From positions 62,001-126,000 of the forward strand of contig NZ_SMGK01000002.1 of the NCBI RefSeq assembly GCF_004339725.1: DNA of 64,000 nt, read 5' to 3'. A program made the position numbers and the translations under genes. This document shows positions 24,428 through 33,109 of the stretch, in pieces (the first letter of the stretch is position 1; the number at the start of each line of letters is the position of its first letter). Source of the DNA: Acidipila rosea (GTDB taxonomy: Bacteria > Acidobacteriota > Terriglobia > Terriglobales > Acidobacteriaceae). The notes under the pieces were generated by a model. That model ran no database searches. It had not been told where the DNA came from and was given only the letters and a program-made list of their open reading frames with translations.

Positions 24428-24630
24428 GCATAAAGTCGGTGGCGATGCCTTTCTGCAATCACGGCAATGCCTTTTTTCACGTGTGGTCGAGTGGCCCGGA
24501 GGAATGCAGATCATCTATGTTCATGGGGCGCAGGCCCAGCCAACGTGACCGCAGGGCAGCCGACCTGCTCAAGAAGGTCAACCGCGTCCGCACCGCCGTT
24601 CACAATCCACAATTTGCCTAACGCGCCCTG

Positions 24631-25431
24631 CTAACCCAGATGAAAAAGCCCTAGGTACCACGCCACCGTCTCGCCGCCAAAGAAGTAGGCGTAAGCGGCC
24701 CCGGCGCATAGAAACACCCCCAGTGGCAGCTTCAGCTGTCCTGCACCCTTTGGTCTCGCCACGGCCAGCCAACCCAACGCATACATCGCAGCGCTCACCA
24801 CGCCCATAAACAGTGCCAGCAGCCCCAGTTGAGCGCCCAGCCAGGCCGCAATCATCGCCATCAGCTTTGCATCGCCCAGCCCCAGCCCTTCGCGCCGCCG
24901 CAGCGCCCAGTAGATGGCCCTGATCCCCAGCAGCACCGCCACTGCTCCAACCGCGGCCAGCACCGAGCGCAACCCACCGCGCCATCCCCCGGCGATCGCC
25001 GCGAAGACCACTCCCAGCGCTATCCCCGGCAGCGTAAACGCATCCGGCAGCACCATCGTCTCGCCATCCATCACCGCCAGCCCCAGCAGCATCCAGCAGA
25101 AGACGATGCCGCCCACCGTCGCTGCCGTCAGCCCGCCGTAGGCCACAAATCCCGCGAAGATAGCCGCACTCGCCAGCTCCACCGCCGGATACCGCACCGC
25201 AATCCGCTTGCCGCAGCTTCGGCACCGCCCGCGCAGCAGCAGCCAGCTCACCACCGGCAGGTTGTCGCGGTCACTCAGTTGCGCCCGGCACTGTGGGCAC
25301 CGTGAGCGCGGCCTCACAATCGACTCGTGCAGCGGCAGCCGCGCAATGCACACGTTCAGGAAGCTGCCGAAGGCCAGCCCGAAGAGCCCAGCAAAGATGG
25401 TCAGCACAGTGTTCAAGCTTTCATTCTGCAT
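24631..25431 (-). CDS. Prepilin peptidase / N-methyltransferase (GspO/PilD)
   Basis: Inner-membrane aspartyl protease that cleaves and methylates type IV prepilins and pseudopilins, 266 residues from ATG 25431 (an ATG at 25452 would add seven residues; neither has a clear ribosome site). The N terminus has FGSFLNVCIARLP. The cytoplasmic loop has two CxxC pairs (CPQC, CRSC), indicating the bifunctional methyltransferase form. The catalytic Asp motifs are MDGETMVLPD and GLGLGDAKL, followed by hydrophobic helices. It is the likely processing enzyme for the pseudopilins at 9.9-10.8 kb. It is divergent from mazG. Confidence 0.93.
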   Translation of the reverse strand: MQNESLNTVLTIFAGLFGLAFGSFLNVCIARLPLHESIVRPRSRCPQCRAQLSDRDNLPVVSWLLLRGRCRSCGKRIAVRYPAVELASAAIFAGFVAYGGLTAATVGGIVFCWMLLGLAVMDGETMVLPDAFTLPGIALGVVFAAIAGGWRGGLRSVLAAVGAVAVLLGIRAIYWALRRREGLGLGDAKLMAMIAAWLGAQLGLLALFMGVVSAAMYALGWLAVARPKGAGQLKLPLGVFLCAGAAYAYFFGGETVAWYLGLFHLG

Positions 25432-25487
25432 GGCTTGTCGAAAAAGATACATCGCGCGCAGGCGAAAAGATAAAGTAGTAAGCAGTT

Positions 25488-26363
25488 ATGTCTTCTCGCA
25501 AGGAAGCACCACAGGCTGCCGACGCGCTCTTTGGCCAGGCCGTCGCCATCATGGCTCGTCTGCGCGCCCCCGGCGGCTGCCCCTGGGACCGCGAACAGAG
25601 CTACGACTCCATCCGCCCCTACCCCCTTGAAGAGACCTACGAGGTCTTCGACGCCATCGATCGCCGCCACTGGCCCGACCTCGCCGAGGAGCTGGGCGAC
25701 CTCCTGCTGCAGGTGCTCTTCTACTCGCAGATCGCCGAGGAAGATGGCCACTTCTCCATTGCCGACGTTATCTCCGGCCTCAACCGCAAACTCATTCGCC
25801 GCCACCCCCACGTCTTCGGCGACCAGGCTGCAGCCGAGGCAGGCAATGCCGCCGCTGCCCTTGAGACGGAAAACATCGGATCCGCACAGGTCCTTCGTAA
25901 CTGGAAAGAGATCAAGCGCCTCGAAAAGGAAACCCGCTCCGACAACTCCGGCCCTGCATTCACCTCACGCCTCGATGCCATCCCCCGCAGCTTTCCCGCA
26001 CTCCTTGAGGCGCGCAAGCTCGGCTCCAAAGCTGCCGAGGCAGGCTTCGACTGGCCGCAGGCCACTGACCTCCTCACCAAGATCGAAGAAGAAACCCGCG
26101 AACTGGCAGCCGAAATGGCCTCCCCGGTAAGCGAGCACTCCATTGAAGAAGAGCTTGGAGATCTTCTGTTTACGGCCGTCAACCTCGCCCGTCACTTGAA
26201 GATCGATCCCGAAATGGCCCTCCGTCGCACAAACGCCAAGTTCCGTAGCCGCTTTCAGGCCATGGAGCAGGCAGCCGCCAAACCCCTCGAACAAAACACC
26301 CCGCAGGAGCTCGAGGCCCTCTGGGCCCACTCCAAACAGCAGGAAGCCCGCCAGGACAGCTAG
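25488..26363 (+). CDS. mazG: Nucleoside triphosphate pyrophosphohydrolase MazG
   Basis: Hydrolyses NTPs and dNTPs to monophosphates and pyrophosphate, a nucleotide-pool cleaning role. It has 291 residues (E. coli 263) and two MazG domains: the first with CPWDREQSYDSIRPYPLEETYEV and EELGDLLLQVLFYSQIAEE, the second with DLLTKIEEETRELAAE and SIEEELGDLLFTAVNLAR. Each carries the ExxE...ExxD metal-binding pattern. The ATG at 25488 starts close to the first domain. A GNAT gene follows 6 bp downstream, so these are probably cotranscribed. Confidence 0.94.
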   Translation: MSSRKEAPQAADALFGQAVAIMARLRAPGGCPWDREQSYDSIRPYPLEETYEVFDAIDRRHWPDLAEELGDLLLQVLFYSQIAEEDGHFSIADVISGLNRKLIRRHPHVFGDQAAAEAGNAAAALETENIGSAQVLRNWKEIKRLEKETRSDNSGPAFTSRLDAIPRSFPALLEARKLGSKAAEAGFDWPQATDLLTKIEEETRELAAEMASPVSEHSIEEELGDLLFTAVNLARHLKIDPEMALRRTNAKFRSRFQAMEQAAAKPLEQNTPQELEALWAHSKQQEARQDS

Positions 26364-26369
26364 ACACAT

Positions 26370-27137
26370 ATGAGTATCGTGATTCGCCCTTGCCGCACAT
26401 TCGAGGAGCTCGACGCCTGCGTCGCCCTCCAGTCCCAGGTCTGGGGTTTTGAAGACGCCGACGTCATCCCCCGCCGCGCCCTCGTCGTCGCCCGTAAAAT
26501 CGGCGGCCAGGTCATCGGAGCCTTCGATCAGGCCACCCTCATCGGCTTCGCCATGGCGCTCCCCGGCGTGGTTCCCGGCAATCCCCCCGGCTGCTATCTC
26601 CACTCCCACATGCTGGCCGTCGATCCCCGCTACCGCAACCAGGGCATCGGCCGTCAGCTCAAGCTCGCCCAGCGTGAAGACGCCCTCGCCCGTCACCTCC
26701 AGCAGATGGAATGGACCTTTGATCCCCTCGAAATCAAAAATTCTTTCCTCAATATAGAGAAGCTCGGCGCCATCGTCCGCCGCTATACTCCCGATCACTA
26801 TGGAGTCTCATCCTCACGCCTGCAGGCCGGTTTGCCTACTGACCGCCTCCACGCCGAGTGGTGGATGCGCTCCAGCCGCGTCAACGCGATCCTCTCGGGC
26901 GGCGCGCGGCCCATCTACAACATCGAGCAAACCATCCTTATCCCGGCAGAAATCGCCCAGTGGAAGACCGCTGAGGCCACCTTCGCCCAGGCAGCGGACG
27001 CCCAGCTCGACTGCCGCAGCCGCTTTCAGGCGGCCTTCGCTCGCGGCCTCGCCGTCGTCGGATTCAAGACCGACAGCCGCGGAAATGGTATTTTTGAGCT
27101 TGCAAGCTGGCAGCCCTCTTGGAAGGAGAGCCAATGA
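26370..27137 (+). CDS. GNAT-family acyltransferase paired with an N-succinylamino-acid racemase
   Basis: A 255-residue protein whose first 150 residues form a GNAT fold, with acyl-CoA-binding MLAVDPRYRNQGIGRQLKLAQRE and EWTFDPLEIKNSFLNIEKLGA. The remainder (HAEWWMRSSRVNAIL...) matches the larger predicted GNAT group often found beside N-succinylamino-acid racemase genes. The stop overlaps the start of the racemase gene (ATGA). In Geobacillus a related acyltransferase succinylates D-amino acids before racemisation; that role is inferred here from context, not proven. Confidence 0.82.
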   Translation: MSIVIRPCRTFEELDACVALQSQVWGFEDADVIPRRALVVARKIGGQVIGAFDQATLIGFAMALPGVVPGNPPGCYLHSHMLAVDPRYRNQGIGRQLKLAQREDALARHLQQMEWTFDPLEIKNSFLNIEKLGAIVRRYTPDHYGVSSSRLQAGLPTDRLHAEWWMRSSRVNAILSGGARPIYNIEQTILIPAEIAQWKTAEATFAQAADAQLDCRSRFQAAFARGLAVVGFKTDSRGNGIFELASWQPSWKESQ

Positions 27138-28261
27138 AGATCGACGCCATCTATCTCCGCGAAATCCAGATGCCCCTGGTGAAGCCGTTTCAGACAAGCT
27201 TCGGCACCACCACCGCGCGCCGCATCCTCCTCGTTGAGATCAGGACCGAGGGCTTCACCGGCTGGGGGGAGTGTGTCGCCGGCGAGCACCCCTACTTCAG
27301 TGAGGAGTGCATCGACACCGCCTGGCCCATCATGCTCCATGAGCTGGCCCCGGCGCTCGCCAGTGCAGACCCCGAGCACGGCGGCAAATGTTCTGAGATC
27401 TTCCGCCTAGTCCGCGGCAACCGCATGGCCAAGGCAGCCCTTGAGAACGCAGTCTGGGACGCCGAGGCGCAGATGCGCCGCGTTCCGCTGGCCGACCTCA
27501 TTGGCGGCTCCCGTGAAGTCATCCCTTGCGGCGTCTCCATCGGCATCCAGCCCACTCTTGAGCAGCTGCTCGCCGAGATTGAAACCGAGCTCGCCGCCGG
27601 CTACCAGCGCATCAAGCTCAAGTGCAAACCCGGCTGGGACGTCAAGGTCCTTGAGGCTGTTCGCAACCGCTGGCCTGACATCCTGCTCAGCTGCGACGCC
27701 AACTCCGCCTACCGCCTTCGCGACGCCGACCACCTCGTCACCTTCGACCAGTTCAACCTGCTCATGATCGAGCAGCCCCTCTGGGCCGACGATTTCTACT
27801 ACCACAGCATGCTGCAGAAGCAGCTCGAGACCTCCATCTGTCTCGATGAGTCCATCCGCAACCGCCGCGACGCCCTCGCCGCCATTGAGATGGAGTCCTG
27901 CCGCATCATCAATATCAAAAACGGCCGCGTCGGCGGCTTCAGTGAGGCCATCGCCGTTCACAACGCCGCCCATGAGCGCGGCATCCCCGTCTGGTGCGGT
28001 GGCATGCTTGAGACTGGCATCGGCCGCTCCCATAACATCGCTCTTTCCTCGCTTGAGAACTTCACCCTGCCCGGCGATGTCTCCGCCTCTCGCCGCTACT
28101 GGAAAGAGGACATCATCGAGCCTGAGGTCGAGGTCTCCCCGCTCGGCGAAATCACCGTCCCCAACACCCCCGGCCGGGGCTTTGAGGTGCGTACCGACCT
28201 CATTGAAAAGCTCACCGTGCGCAAGGAAGAAATCCGCTCCCGCTCCCTCGCCATCGCATAA
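27134..28261 (+). CDS. Enolase-superfamily o-succinylbenzoate synthase / N-succinylamino-acid racemase
   Basis: A 375-residue member of the muconate-lactonising subgroup. The ATG at 27134 has GGAAGGAGAG just upstream and overlaps the GNAT stop. The capping domain is followed by the barrel: the second catalytic-type Lys pair is in YQRIKLKCKPG, metal ligands are in SCDANSAY, MIEQPLW and CLDESI, and the opposite Lys is in IINIKNGRVGG. The PVWCGGMLETGIGRSHNIAL stretch is characteristic of the MenC/NSAR family. Menaquinone synthesis (MenC) and NSAR cannot be separated by motif; the linked GNAT favours NSAR or a dual role. No other men genes are nearby. Confidence 0.85.
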   Translation: MKIDAIYLREIQMPLVKPFQTSFGTTTARRILLVEIRTEGFTGWGECVAGEHPYFSEECIDTAWPIMLHELAPALASADPEHGGKCSEIFRLVRGNRMAKAALENAVWDAEAQMRRVPLADLIGGSREVIPCGVSIGIQPTLEQLLAEIETELAAGYQRIKLKCKPGWDVKVLEAVRNRWPDILLSCDANSAYRLRDADHLVTFDQFNLLMIEQPLWADDFYYHSMLQKQLETSICLDESIRNRRDALAAIEMESCRIINIKNGRVGGFSEAIAVHNAAHERGIPVWCGGMLETGIGRSHNIALSSLENFTLPGDVSASRRYWKEDIIEPEVEVSPLGEITVPNTPGRGFEVRTDLIEKLTVRKEEIRSRSLAIA

Positions 28262-28264
28262 GGG

Positions 28265-28825
28265 TTAAGCCGACAGCGGCAGCTTGCCCGTGCCTCGCGA
28301 GCTGCCGCCGAGTCCCTGCGCAGGCTCCTGCAGTTGCGCCCTCCCGCGATGCAGCAGGTTCTTCACCGTGGCGAGGCTCGTATTCAGCTCCGCGGACACC
28401 TCTGCCATCGTTCGCCCTTCCAGGTGGTGCAGGCAGATCGCCCGCCGCATCTCTGCCGGAATCAGCGACAGCCGCCGCTCCACCAGTTCAAACGCCTCCC
28501 GCCTGCCATACATCTCCTCAGGATTGGGCCGCGTGTCCGCCAGGTGGGGCTGCCACCCATGGCCCTCCTCGCCGTCTGCTTCCTCATAGGCGTTCAACTG
28601 CACCCGCTGATGCCTCCTTATCCGCATCAGCGCTTCATTCCGCACAATCTGCGTCAGCCACGTCAGCAGCTTCGACCGCCCTTCGAAGTGCTCGATGTTC
28701 TTCACCGCCGCCAGAGCCGCATCCTGCAGCGCGTCATCCGTCTCGTCCACGTTCTTCAGGATCTTCATCGCTACCCAGCGCAACTGCGACCGATGGCGGC
28801 AGAAGACTTCCGTGAACTCCTCCAT
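28265..28825 (-). CDS. ECF-type RNA polymerase sigma factor
   Basis: A 186-residue sigma-70 family protein. Region 2 spans about residues 8-75 (RWVAMKILKNVDETDDALQDAALAAVKN, then LLTWLTQIVRNEALMRIRRHQR). Region 4 spans about 120-170 (IPAEMRRAICLHHLEGRTMAEVSAELNTSLATVKNLLHRGRAQL). The start is uncertain: ATG 28825 gives a natural N terminus, while a GTG at 28879 would overlap the TetR stop (GTGA) and add 18 residues. No anti-sigma gene is adjacent. It is probably cotranscribed with the TetR gene upstream. Convergent with the racemase gene, 3 bp between stops. Confidence 0.9.
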   Translation of the reverse strand: MEEFTEVFCRHRSQLRWVAMKILKNVDETDDALQDAALAAVKNIEHFEGRSKLLTWLTQIVRNEALMRIRRHQRVQLNAYEEADGEEGHGWQPHLADTRPNPEEMYGRREAFELVERRLSLIPAEMRRAICLHHLEGRTMAEVSAELNTSLATVKNLLHRGRAQLQEPAQGLGGSSRGTGKLPLSA

Positions 28826-28875
28826 GGAGACGGCAGGGGAGACCGCACCGCCGCCCGCATAGCTCGCCGTGCAGC

Positions 28876-29457
28876 TCACCGGGAGCCCTGCTGCGCCTGA
28901 GCAATCAGCTTGCTCGCGGCCCTCTTTGCATTGCGGATCGGAGCGCCGTTCTGCTCCACAAAGGAGAGTGACTGCGCGCCTTCGAGCAGCAGCGCCAGCT
29001 CCTCGGCCAGCGTCTCGCCGTGGGTCAGCCTGCACTCCCGGGCCATGCGCTTCATCCGTTCCCGCAGCAGCGTCTTCGCTTCTCCGGCCACCGTCCGCAC
29101 CTCTGGCAGATGCTCCGCTGCCTCATTCACCGCCTTCACAAAGGCGCATCCCCGATATCCATTCTTTGCCGCCCACTCTTCCATCCATGCAAAGAAATCG
29201 AGCAGCGCCGCCGGAGTGGCCGCCTTTCGCCGGAACCGCTCATCCAGCACCGCCTCGCGCTGCGCCAGCCTGTCCCTCAGGCATGCCAGCAGGATGGAGT
29301 CTTTCGACTTGTAGTAGTGGTAGACCGTCATCTTGGTAATGCCCGCCTTGCGCGCCAGCACGTCCACGCTGACCGTCGCATAGTTCTGGCTTGAGAAGAG
29401 CTCCGCGGCTGAATGCAGAATCTGTTCCCGGGTATCGGGACTGCTGGGAGGTGCCAT
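28876..29457 (-). CDS. TetR-family transcriptional regulator
   Basis: A 193-residue regulator. The helix-turn-helix occupies about residues 10-55 (TREQILHSAAELFSSQNYATVSVDVLARKAGITKMTVYHYYKSKDSIL). The C-terminal ligand domain resembles the TetR group with FVKAVNEAAEHLPEV and RMKRMARECRL. ATG 29457 is chosen; an ATG at 29493 lies inside the palindromic operator region and is less likely. It is divergent from the flavin reductase gene, with an inverted repeat in between, and 50 bp upstream of the sigma gene. Confidence 0.92.
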   Translation of the reverse strand: MAPPSSPDTREQILHSAAELFSSQNYATVSVDVLARKAGITKMTVYHYYKSKDSILLACLRDRLAQREAVLDERFRRKAATPAALLDFFAWMEEWAAKNGYRGCAFVKAVNEAAEHLPEVRTVAGEAKTLLRERMKRMARECRLTHGETLAEELALLLEGAQSLSFVEQNGAPIRNAKRAASKLIAQAQQGSR

Positions 29458-29464
29458 GGACTCA

Positions 29465-29486
29465 CTATACTGACCAGTAAGTATAG
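29465..29486. promoter_or_regulatory. Probable TetR operator between the regulator and flavin reductase gene
   Basis: Two nested inverted repeats: ctatact-N8-agtatag (29465-29471 / 29480-29486) and tactg-ac-cagta (29468-29479). They lie 7 bp upstream of the TetR start codon and 36 bp upstream of the flavin reductase start. Size, symmetry and position fit an autoregulated TetR operator controlling both genes. Confidence 0.65.
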
Positions 29487-29522
29487 ATGGCAACCCACGT
29501 CCCTCCTATAAGCTGGTGAAGC

Positions 29523-30164
29523 ATGGAATTTCCAGTCGAAACCCTCGCCCATCGCCAGATCTACAACCTCCTCATCGGCCTCGTCGCCCCGCGTCCCATC
29601 GCGCTCGTCACCAGCGCCGACACGGACGGCTCCCTCAACGCCGCGCCCTTCAGCGCCTTCAACTACCTCTGCACCGATCCGCCCGTCGTCGCCCTTGGAG
29701 TCACCAACCGTCCTGACGCAAGCTTCGTCCCCAAGGACACCGCGCGCAATATCCGCCGCACCCATGAGTTCGTCGTCAATATCGTCACAGAAGATATTGC
29801 CGAGGCCATGAACGTCTGCGCCACTGACTTTCCCGCCGGAGTCAACGAGCTGGAGATGGCCGGTCTCACCACCACGCCCTCTTCCGTCGTCTCTGTTCCG
29901 CGCATCGCGCAGGCGCACGCCGCGCTGGAGTGCCGCGAGCACTCCACCATTGAGATCGGCAACTCGCGCATCATCCTCGGGCGCGTCGTTTCCATGTTTG
30001 TCGAAGACCGCTTCGTCGATCCCACCGGCCCTTACATCAAGTCGGAGGAGCTCCACGCCATAGGCCGCATGAACGGCCTCGGCATGTACGTCCGCACCCG
30101 CGACGCCTTCCTTAAAATGGATCGCATTCCCTACGCCGAGTGGCAGCGCCGCCAAGCCAAGTAG
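29523..30164 (+). CDS. Flavin reductase-like FMN-binding protein
   Basis: A 213-residue protein of the flavin reductase/FMN-binding split-barrel family. The N-terminal part reads APRPIALVTSADTDGSLNAAPFSAFNYLCTDPPVVALGV, the usual FMN-binding opening, followed by DTARNIRRTHEFVVNIVTED and later an LGRVVSMFVED segment. The start ATG has ggtgaag upstream. Divergent from TetR, it is probably the regulated target. The substrate is unknown; related proteins reduce flavins or act on small aromatic substrates. Confidence 0.85.
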   Translation: MEFPVETLAHRQIYNLLIGLVAPRPIALVTSADTDGSLNAAPFSAFNYLCTDPPVVALGVTNRPDASFVPKDTARNIRRTHEFVVNIVTEDIAEAMNVCATDFPAGVNELEMAGLTTTPSSVVSVPRIAQAHAALECREHSTIEIGNSRIILGRVVSMFVEDRFVDPTGPYIKSEELHAIGRMNGLGMYVRTRDAFLKMDRIPYAEWQRRQAK

Positions 30165-30186
30165 TTGGCCGGGGCCGCTGCCTGCT

Positions 30187-30996
30187 TCATTCGCAGAGCG
30201 CGGCTCCTGCATCGGCGGGCTCGTTCCACGTGGCCCCGAGCCGGATCAGCGCCACCAGCGCGGGCGTTCCCATGCAGAACAGCGCCACCACCTGCAGCGC
30301 GGGAATTCGATTGCCCATGGCATAGCGCGCTGCAAAAATCGCATAGGCATACACCGGAAGCGCCTCAAAGATCCTGCTCGACGTCCTCTTGTGTTCCACC
30401 TTCCGCCACATCCACCCGGCGATCCAGTAGACAAGAAACGTGGTCAGTAGCCAGCCAAGATAGTTCCGCCGCGGCACTCCGAAGTACGCGCCCCCATGCT
30501 CCCAAATCCAGTTCCCGGCCGCTGACATGCCCGGATCCATCACCAAATCCCACGCCGTCATCACCCACGCCGCCACCATCGCCTCCGCCGTAAAGCCCCT
30601 CACCGTGCGCGGATCGACGCCCTTGACCAGCACCCTTGCCACCATCCACGAGGGGTAGATCATCATGAACCACGCCAGCGGAATCAGCAGCGGTACGTGG
30701 CCGAGTTTGGGTCCGAGCAGATCGCTGTAGTGGTACGCGCCGTAGATGAATCCTGTTCGCACGCCAACCTCCTCCATCAGGTAGGAGACGGCGGCCGAGA
30801 TAGAAAAGAAGAGCGCAGTGCGCCGCACGCCTGCCATTGCCACGCAGTGGAAGAGCGCAAAGAGCACGTACACCAGAGTGAATCCGATATTGCCAAGGCT
30901 GGGAAGCTTTAACCATGGCGATACCGCTGCCGCTACGATCAGGTAATTCGACAACACAAACAGCAGCCACGACATCACCCGCACAGCTCGGCTCAC
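30187..30996 (-). CDS. Carotenoid biosynthesis protein, CruF family
   Basis: A 269-residue membrane protein with seven or eight hydrophobic segments. The segments TGFIYGAYHYSDLLGPKLG, PLAWFMMIYPSW, WDLVMDPGM and YFGVPRRNYLGW are characteristic of the CruF/bisanhydrobacterioruberin hydratase family, which hydrates carotenoid ends (1',2'-hydratase). No other carotenoid gene is adjacent, so the pathway step is inferred from family only. It is convergent with the flavin reductase gene. Confidence 0.8.
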   Translation of the reverse strand: MSRAVRVMSWLLFVLSNYLIVAAAVSPWLKLPSLGNIGFTLVYVLFALFHCVAMAGVRRTALFFSISAAVSYLMEEVGVRTGFIYGAYHYSDLLGPKLGHVPLLIPLAWFMMIYPSWMVARVLVKGVDPRTVRGFTAEAMVAAWVMTAWDLVMDPGMSAAGNWIWEHGGAYFGVPRRNYLGWLLTTFLVYWIAGWMWRKVEHKRTSSRIFEALPVYAYAIFAARYAMGNRIPALQVVALFCMGTPALVALIRLGATWNEPADAGAALCE

Positions 30997-31211
30997 TCGA
31001 TTCCCCTTTGCGACGAAAACGTTCTCAAGAAAAATAGCAGGTCAGAATTACGCTGGCGAAACAGCGCAGCGCTCGCCTGCCGTCCCGGCAGACGCACACG
31101 GTATCCTTGAGTTCTAAGAGGCTCGGAATACCGGAGGCTCGGGCAACAACCGTCTATGATTCGATCAGCTAAGATCTCGGCCGTCGTCACTCGCCTTCGA
31201 AAGCTCCCTCA

Positions 31212-33008
31212 ATGAGCGGTTCCGGGCAACCATCATCGAGCCCCACCGGCCCGCGCGAAGAGTACCAGCGCCGCCTCAGCCTTCTCGATCGTTCGCTCGC
31301 CACCCTCCGCCGCCAGGACACGTTCCTCATGGCCGCGAAGGTCGCTGTCGGGCTGCTGTCCCTCGTCGGCGGCCTCTGGCTGGCGAAGATTCACTCGCCG
31401 CACATCCTCGCCGTCTTCTACCCGCTTGCCGTCTTCGTCCTGCTCTTCGTCATCCATGAGCGCGTCCTCAGGCGGCTTCGCTGTTGCACTCGCAGTCAGG
31501 CTTTTTATCAGCAGGGAATCGACCGCCTTGAAGATCGCTGGCGGGGCCAGGGCAACCGCGGCGAACGCTTTCTCGATCCGGCGCACCCTTACGCCCGCGA
31601 TCTCGACCTCTTCGGCGAGGCCAGCCTCTTCGAACTCCTTTCGAGCGCCCGCACTCGCTCCGGTGAGGAGACGCTCGCATCCTGGCTGCTCGCCCCTGCC
31701 ACAGCTGCAGAGGCGCTCGAGCGCCAGTCCGCCGTCCGCGAGCTGACCTCCGCTCTCGGCCTCCGCGAGCGTCTCGCCCTCGCCGGGGAAGAACTGCGCC
31801 TCGGCAGCAAACCCGAATCTCTCCTCGCCTGGAGCAGCCTCAGCGAACGTGCTGTTCCTCGCGTCCTTCAGATCCTTGAGGGTGTCCTTGCTGCCGCGTG
31901 GCTCTTCGTTGTCACAGGCTGGCTCCTGTGGGGATGGGGCCGCGCCGCGCTTCTGCTCAGCCTCGTCAACTTCGCCATCAGCTACTTCACCCGCGCCCGC
32001 GTGGTGGCGGCCGCGGAGGCCGCCGAGAGCGCTACGCAGGAGGTGAGCCTCATCGCCGCCGTCTTCAAAGTTATTGAAGCCGGACATCTCCCCTCCAGCC
32101 GCTTCGCCATCACGCCGCCCGCGGCAGCAGCCTTCCGCCGGCTCGGCAGCCGCGCCGACTGGCTCGCCTCCCGCCACAATCTCTTCGTCCGCACCTTCGA
32201 CGGCTTCGTCTTCTTCACCCCGCTCTGCGTCGCTGCCCTCGAGTCATGGCGTGACCGGCATGGCCGCAGCGTCAGCGAATGGATCACGCGCCTCGGTGAA
32301 ATCGAAGCACTTTCATCGCTCGCCGGCTATGCCTATGAGCATCCGCAGAACAGCTGGCCGCAGTTTGCAGAGGACGGTCCCGTCTTCACAGCCGAAGCGC
32401 TCTGCCACCCGCTGCTGCCGCCTGCAAAAGCGGTCCCCAATGATCTCAAGCTGTCCGCCCCGCCGCAGCTCGTCATCATCAGCGGCCCGAACATGGCAGG
32501 CAAGAGCACCTTCGTGCGCGCCGCCGGGCTCAATGCCGTTCTCGCGCAGGCCGGTGCGCCCGTACCCGCTCGCAGCCTTACGATGTCACGGCTGCAGGTC
32601 GCCGCCTCCATCTGCATCCTCGACTCGCTGCAGGGCGGCCTCTCCCGCTTCTATGCGGAGATCAAGCGCCTCAAGCAGGTCGAAGAGCTGAGCCGCGGAT
32701 CGGTCCCTGTCCTCTTCCTGCTCGACGAACTACTCTCCGGCACCAACTCGCACGACCGCAGGCTCGGCACCGAGGCCGTGCTCCGCACTCTGCTCGCCCA
32801 CTCCGCCATCGGGCTCGTCACCACTCACGACCTCGCGCTCACCCGCATCGCCGAAAGCTGGCAGGGCATCGCCGCGAACGCCCATTTCGGCGACACCCTC
32901 ATGGACGGAGAACTCCATTTCGACTACCATCTCAGCCCTGGCGTCGCCCACACCACCAACGCCCTCGAGCTGATGCGGAGCATGGGCTTCGACATTCCGC
33001 GCAGCTAA
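31212..33008 (+). CDS. Membrane-anchored MutS-like ATPase
   Basis: A 598-residue protein with an unusual build. Residues about 40-85 form two hydrophobic helices near the N terminus and about 218-260 form two more. The core helical lever part (DLFGEASLFELLSSARTRSGEETLASWLLAP) is MutS domain III-like. The C terminus is a MutS domain V ATPase: Walker A ISGPNMAGKSTF (about 422), Walker B VLFLLDELLSGTNSHDRR, and VTTHD. The mismatch-recognition domain I with its Phe-x-Glu motif is absent, so ordinary mismatch repair is unlikely. Role unknown. Confidence 0.85.
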   Translation: MSGSGQPSSSPTGPREEYQRRLSLLDRSLATLRRQDTFLMAAKVAVGLLSLVGGLWLAKIHSPHILAVFYPLAVFVLLFVIHERVLRRLRCCTRSQAFYQQGIDRLEDRWRGQGNRGERFLDPAHPYARDLDLFGEASLFELLSSARTRSGEETLASWLLAPATAAEALERQSAVRELTSALGLRERLALAGEELRLGSKPESLLAWSSLSERAVPRVLQILEGVLAAAWLFVVTGWLLWGWGRAALLLSLVNFAISYFTRARVVAAAEAAESATQEVSLIAAVFKVIEAGHLPSSRFAITPPAAAAFRRLGSRADWLASRHNLFVRTFDGFVFFTPLCVAALESWRDRHGRSVSEWITRLGEIEALSSLAGYAYEHPQNSWPQFAEDGPVFTAEALCHPLLPPAKAVPNDLKLSAPPQLVIISGPNMAGKSTFVRAAGLNAVLAQAGAPVPARSLTMSRLQVAASICILDSLQGGLSRFYAEIKRLKQVEELSRGSVPVLFLLDELLSGTNSHDRRLGTEAVLRTLLAHSAIGLVTTHDLALTRIAESWQGIAANAHFGDTLMDGELHFDYHLSPGVAHTTNALELMRSMGFDIPRS

Positions 33009-33027
33009 AGCAACCAGAAAAAGCAAA

Positions 33028-33067
33028 GAGGGGATAATTATTATCATGCGATAACAATTATCCCCTC
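33028..33067. terminator. Bidirectional hairpin terminator between the MutS-like gene and zwf
   Basis: An 18-bp inverted repeat with one mismatch and a 4-nt loop (left arm gaggggataattattatc, right arm gataacaattatcccctc). On the minus strand it is followed by ctctttgctttttctgg; on the plus strand a T-rich stretch (ggttttcgctcgttttt) follows. It separates two convergent genes. Confidence 0.8.
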
Positions 33068-33109
33068 GGCTGGGTTTTCGCTCGTTTTTAGCGCACGTTC
33101 AGGGCCAGA

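Noticed and set aside
24428..24630. Possible small RNA or tRNA between the HPP-like gene and prepilin peptidase gene
   Set aside because: No cloverleaf, conserved T-loop or strong hairpin is seen in the 200 bp. A short open frame here has no ribosome site.
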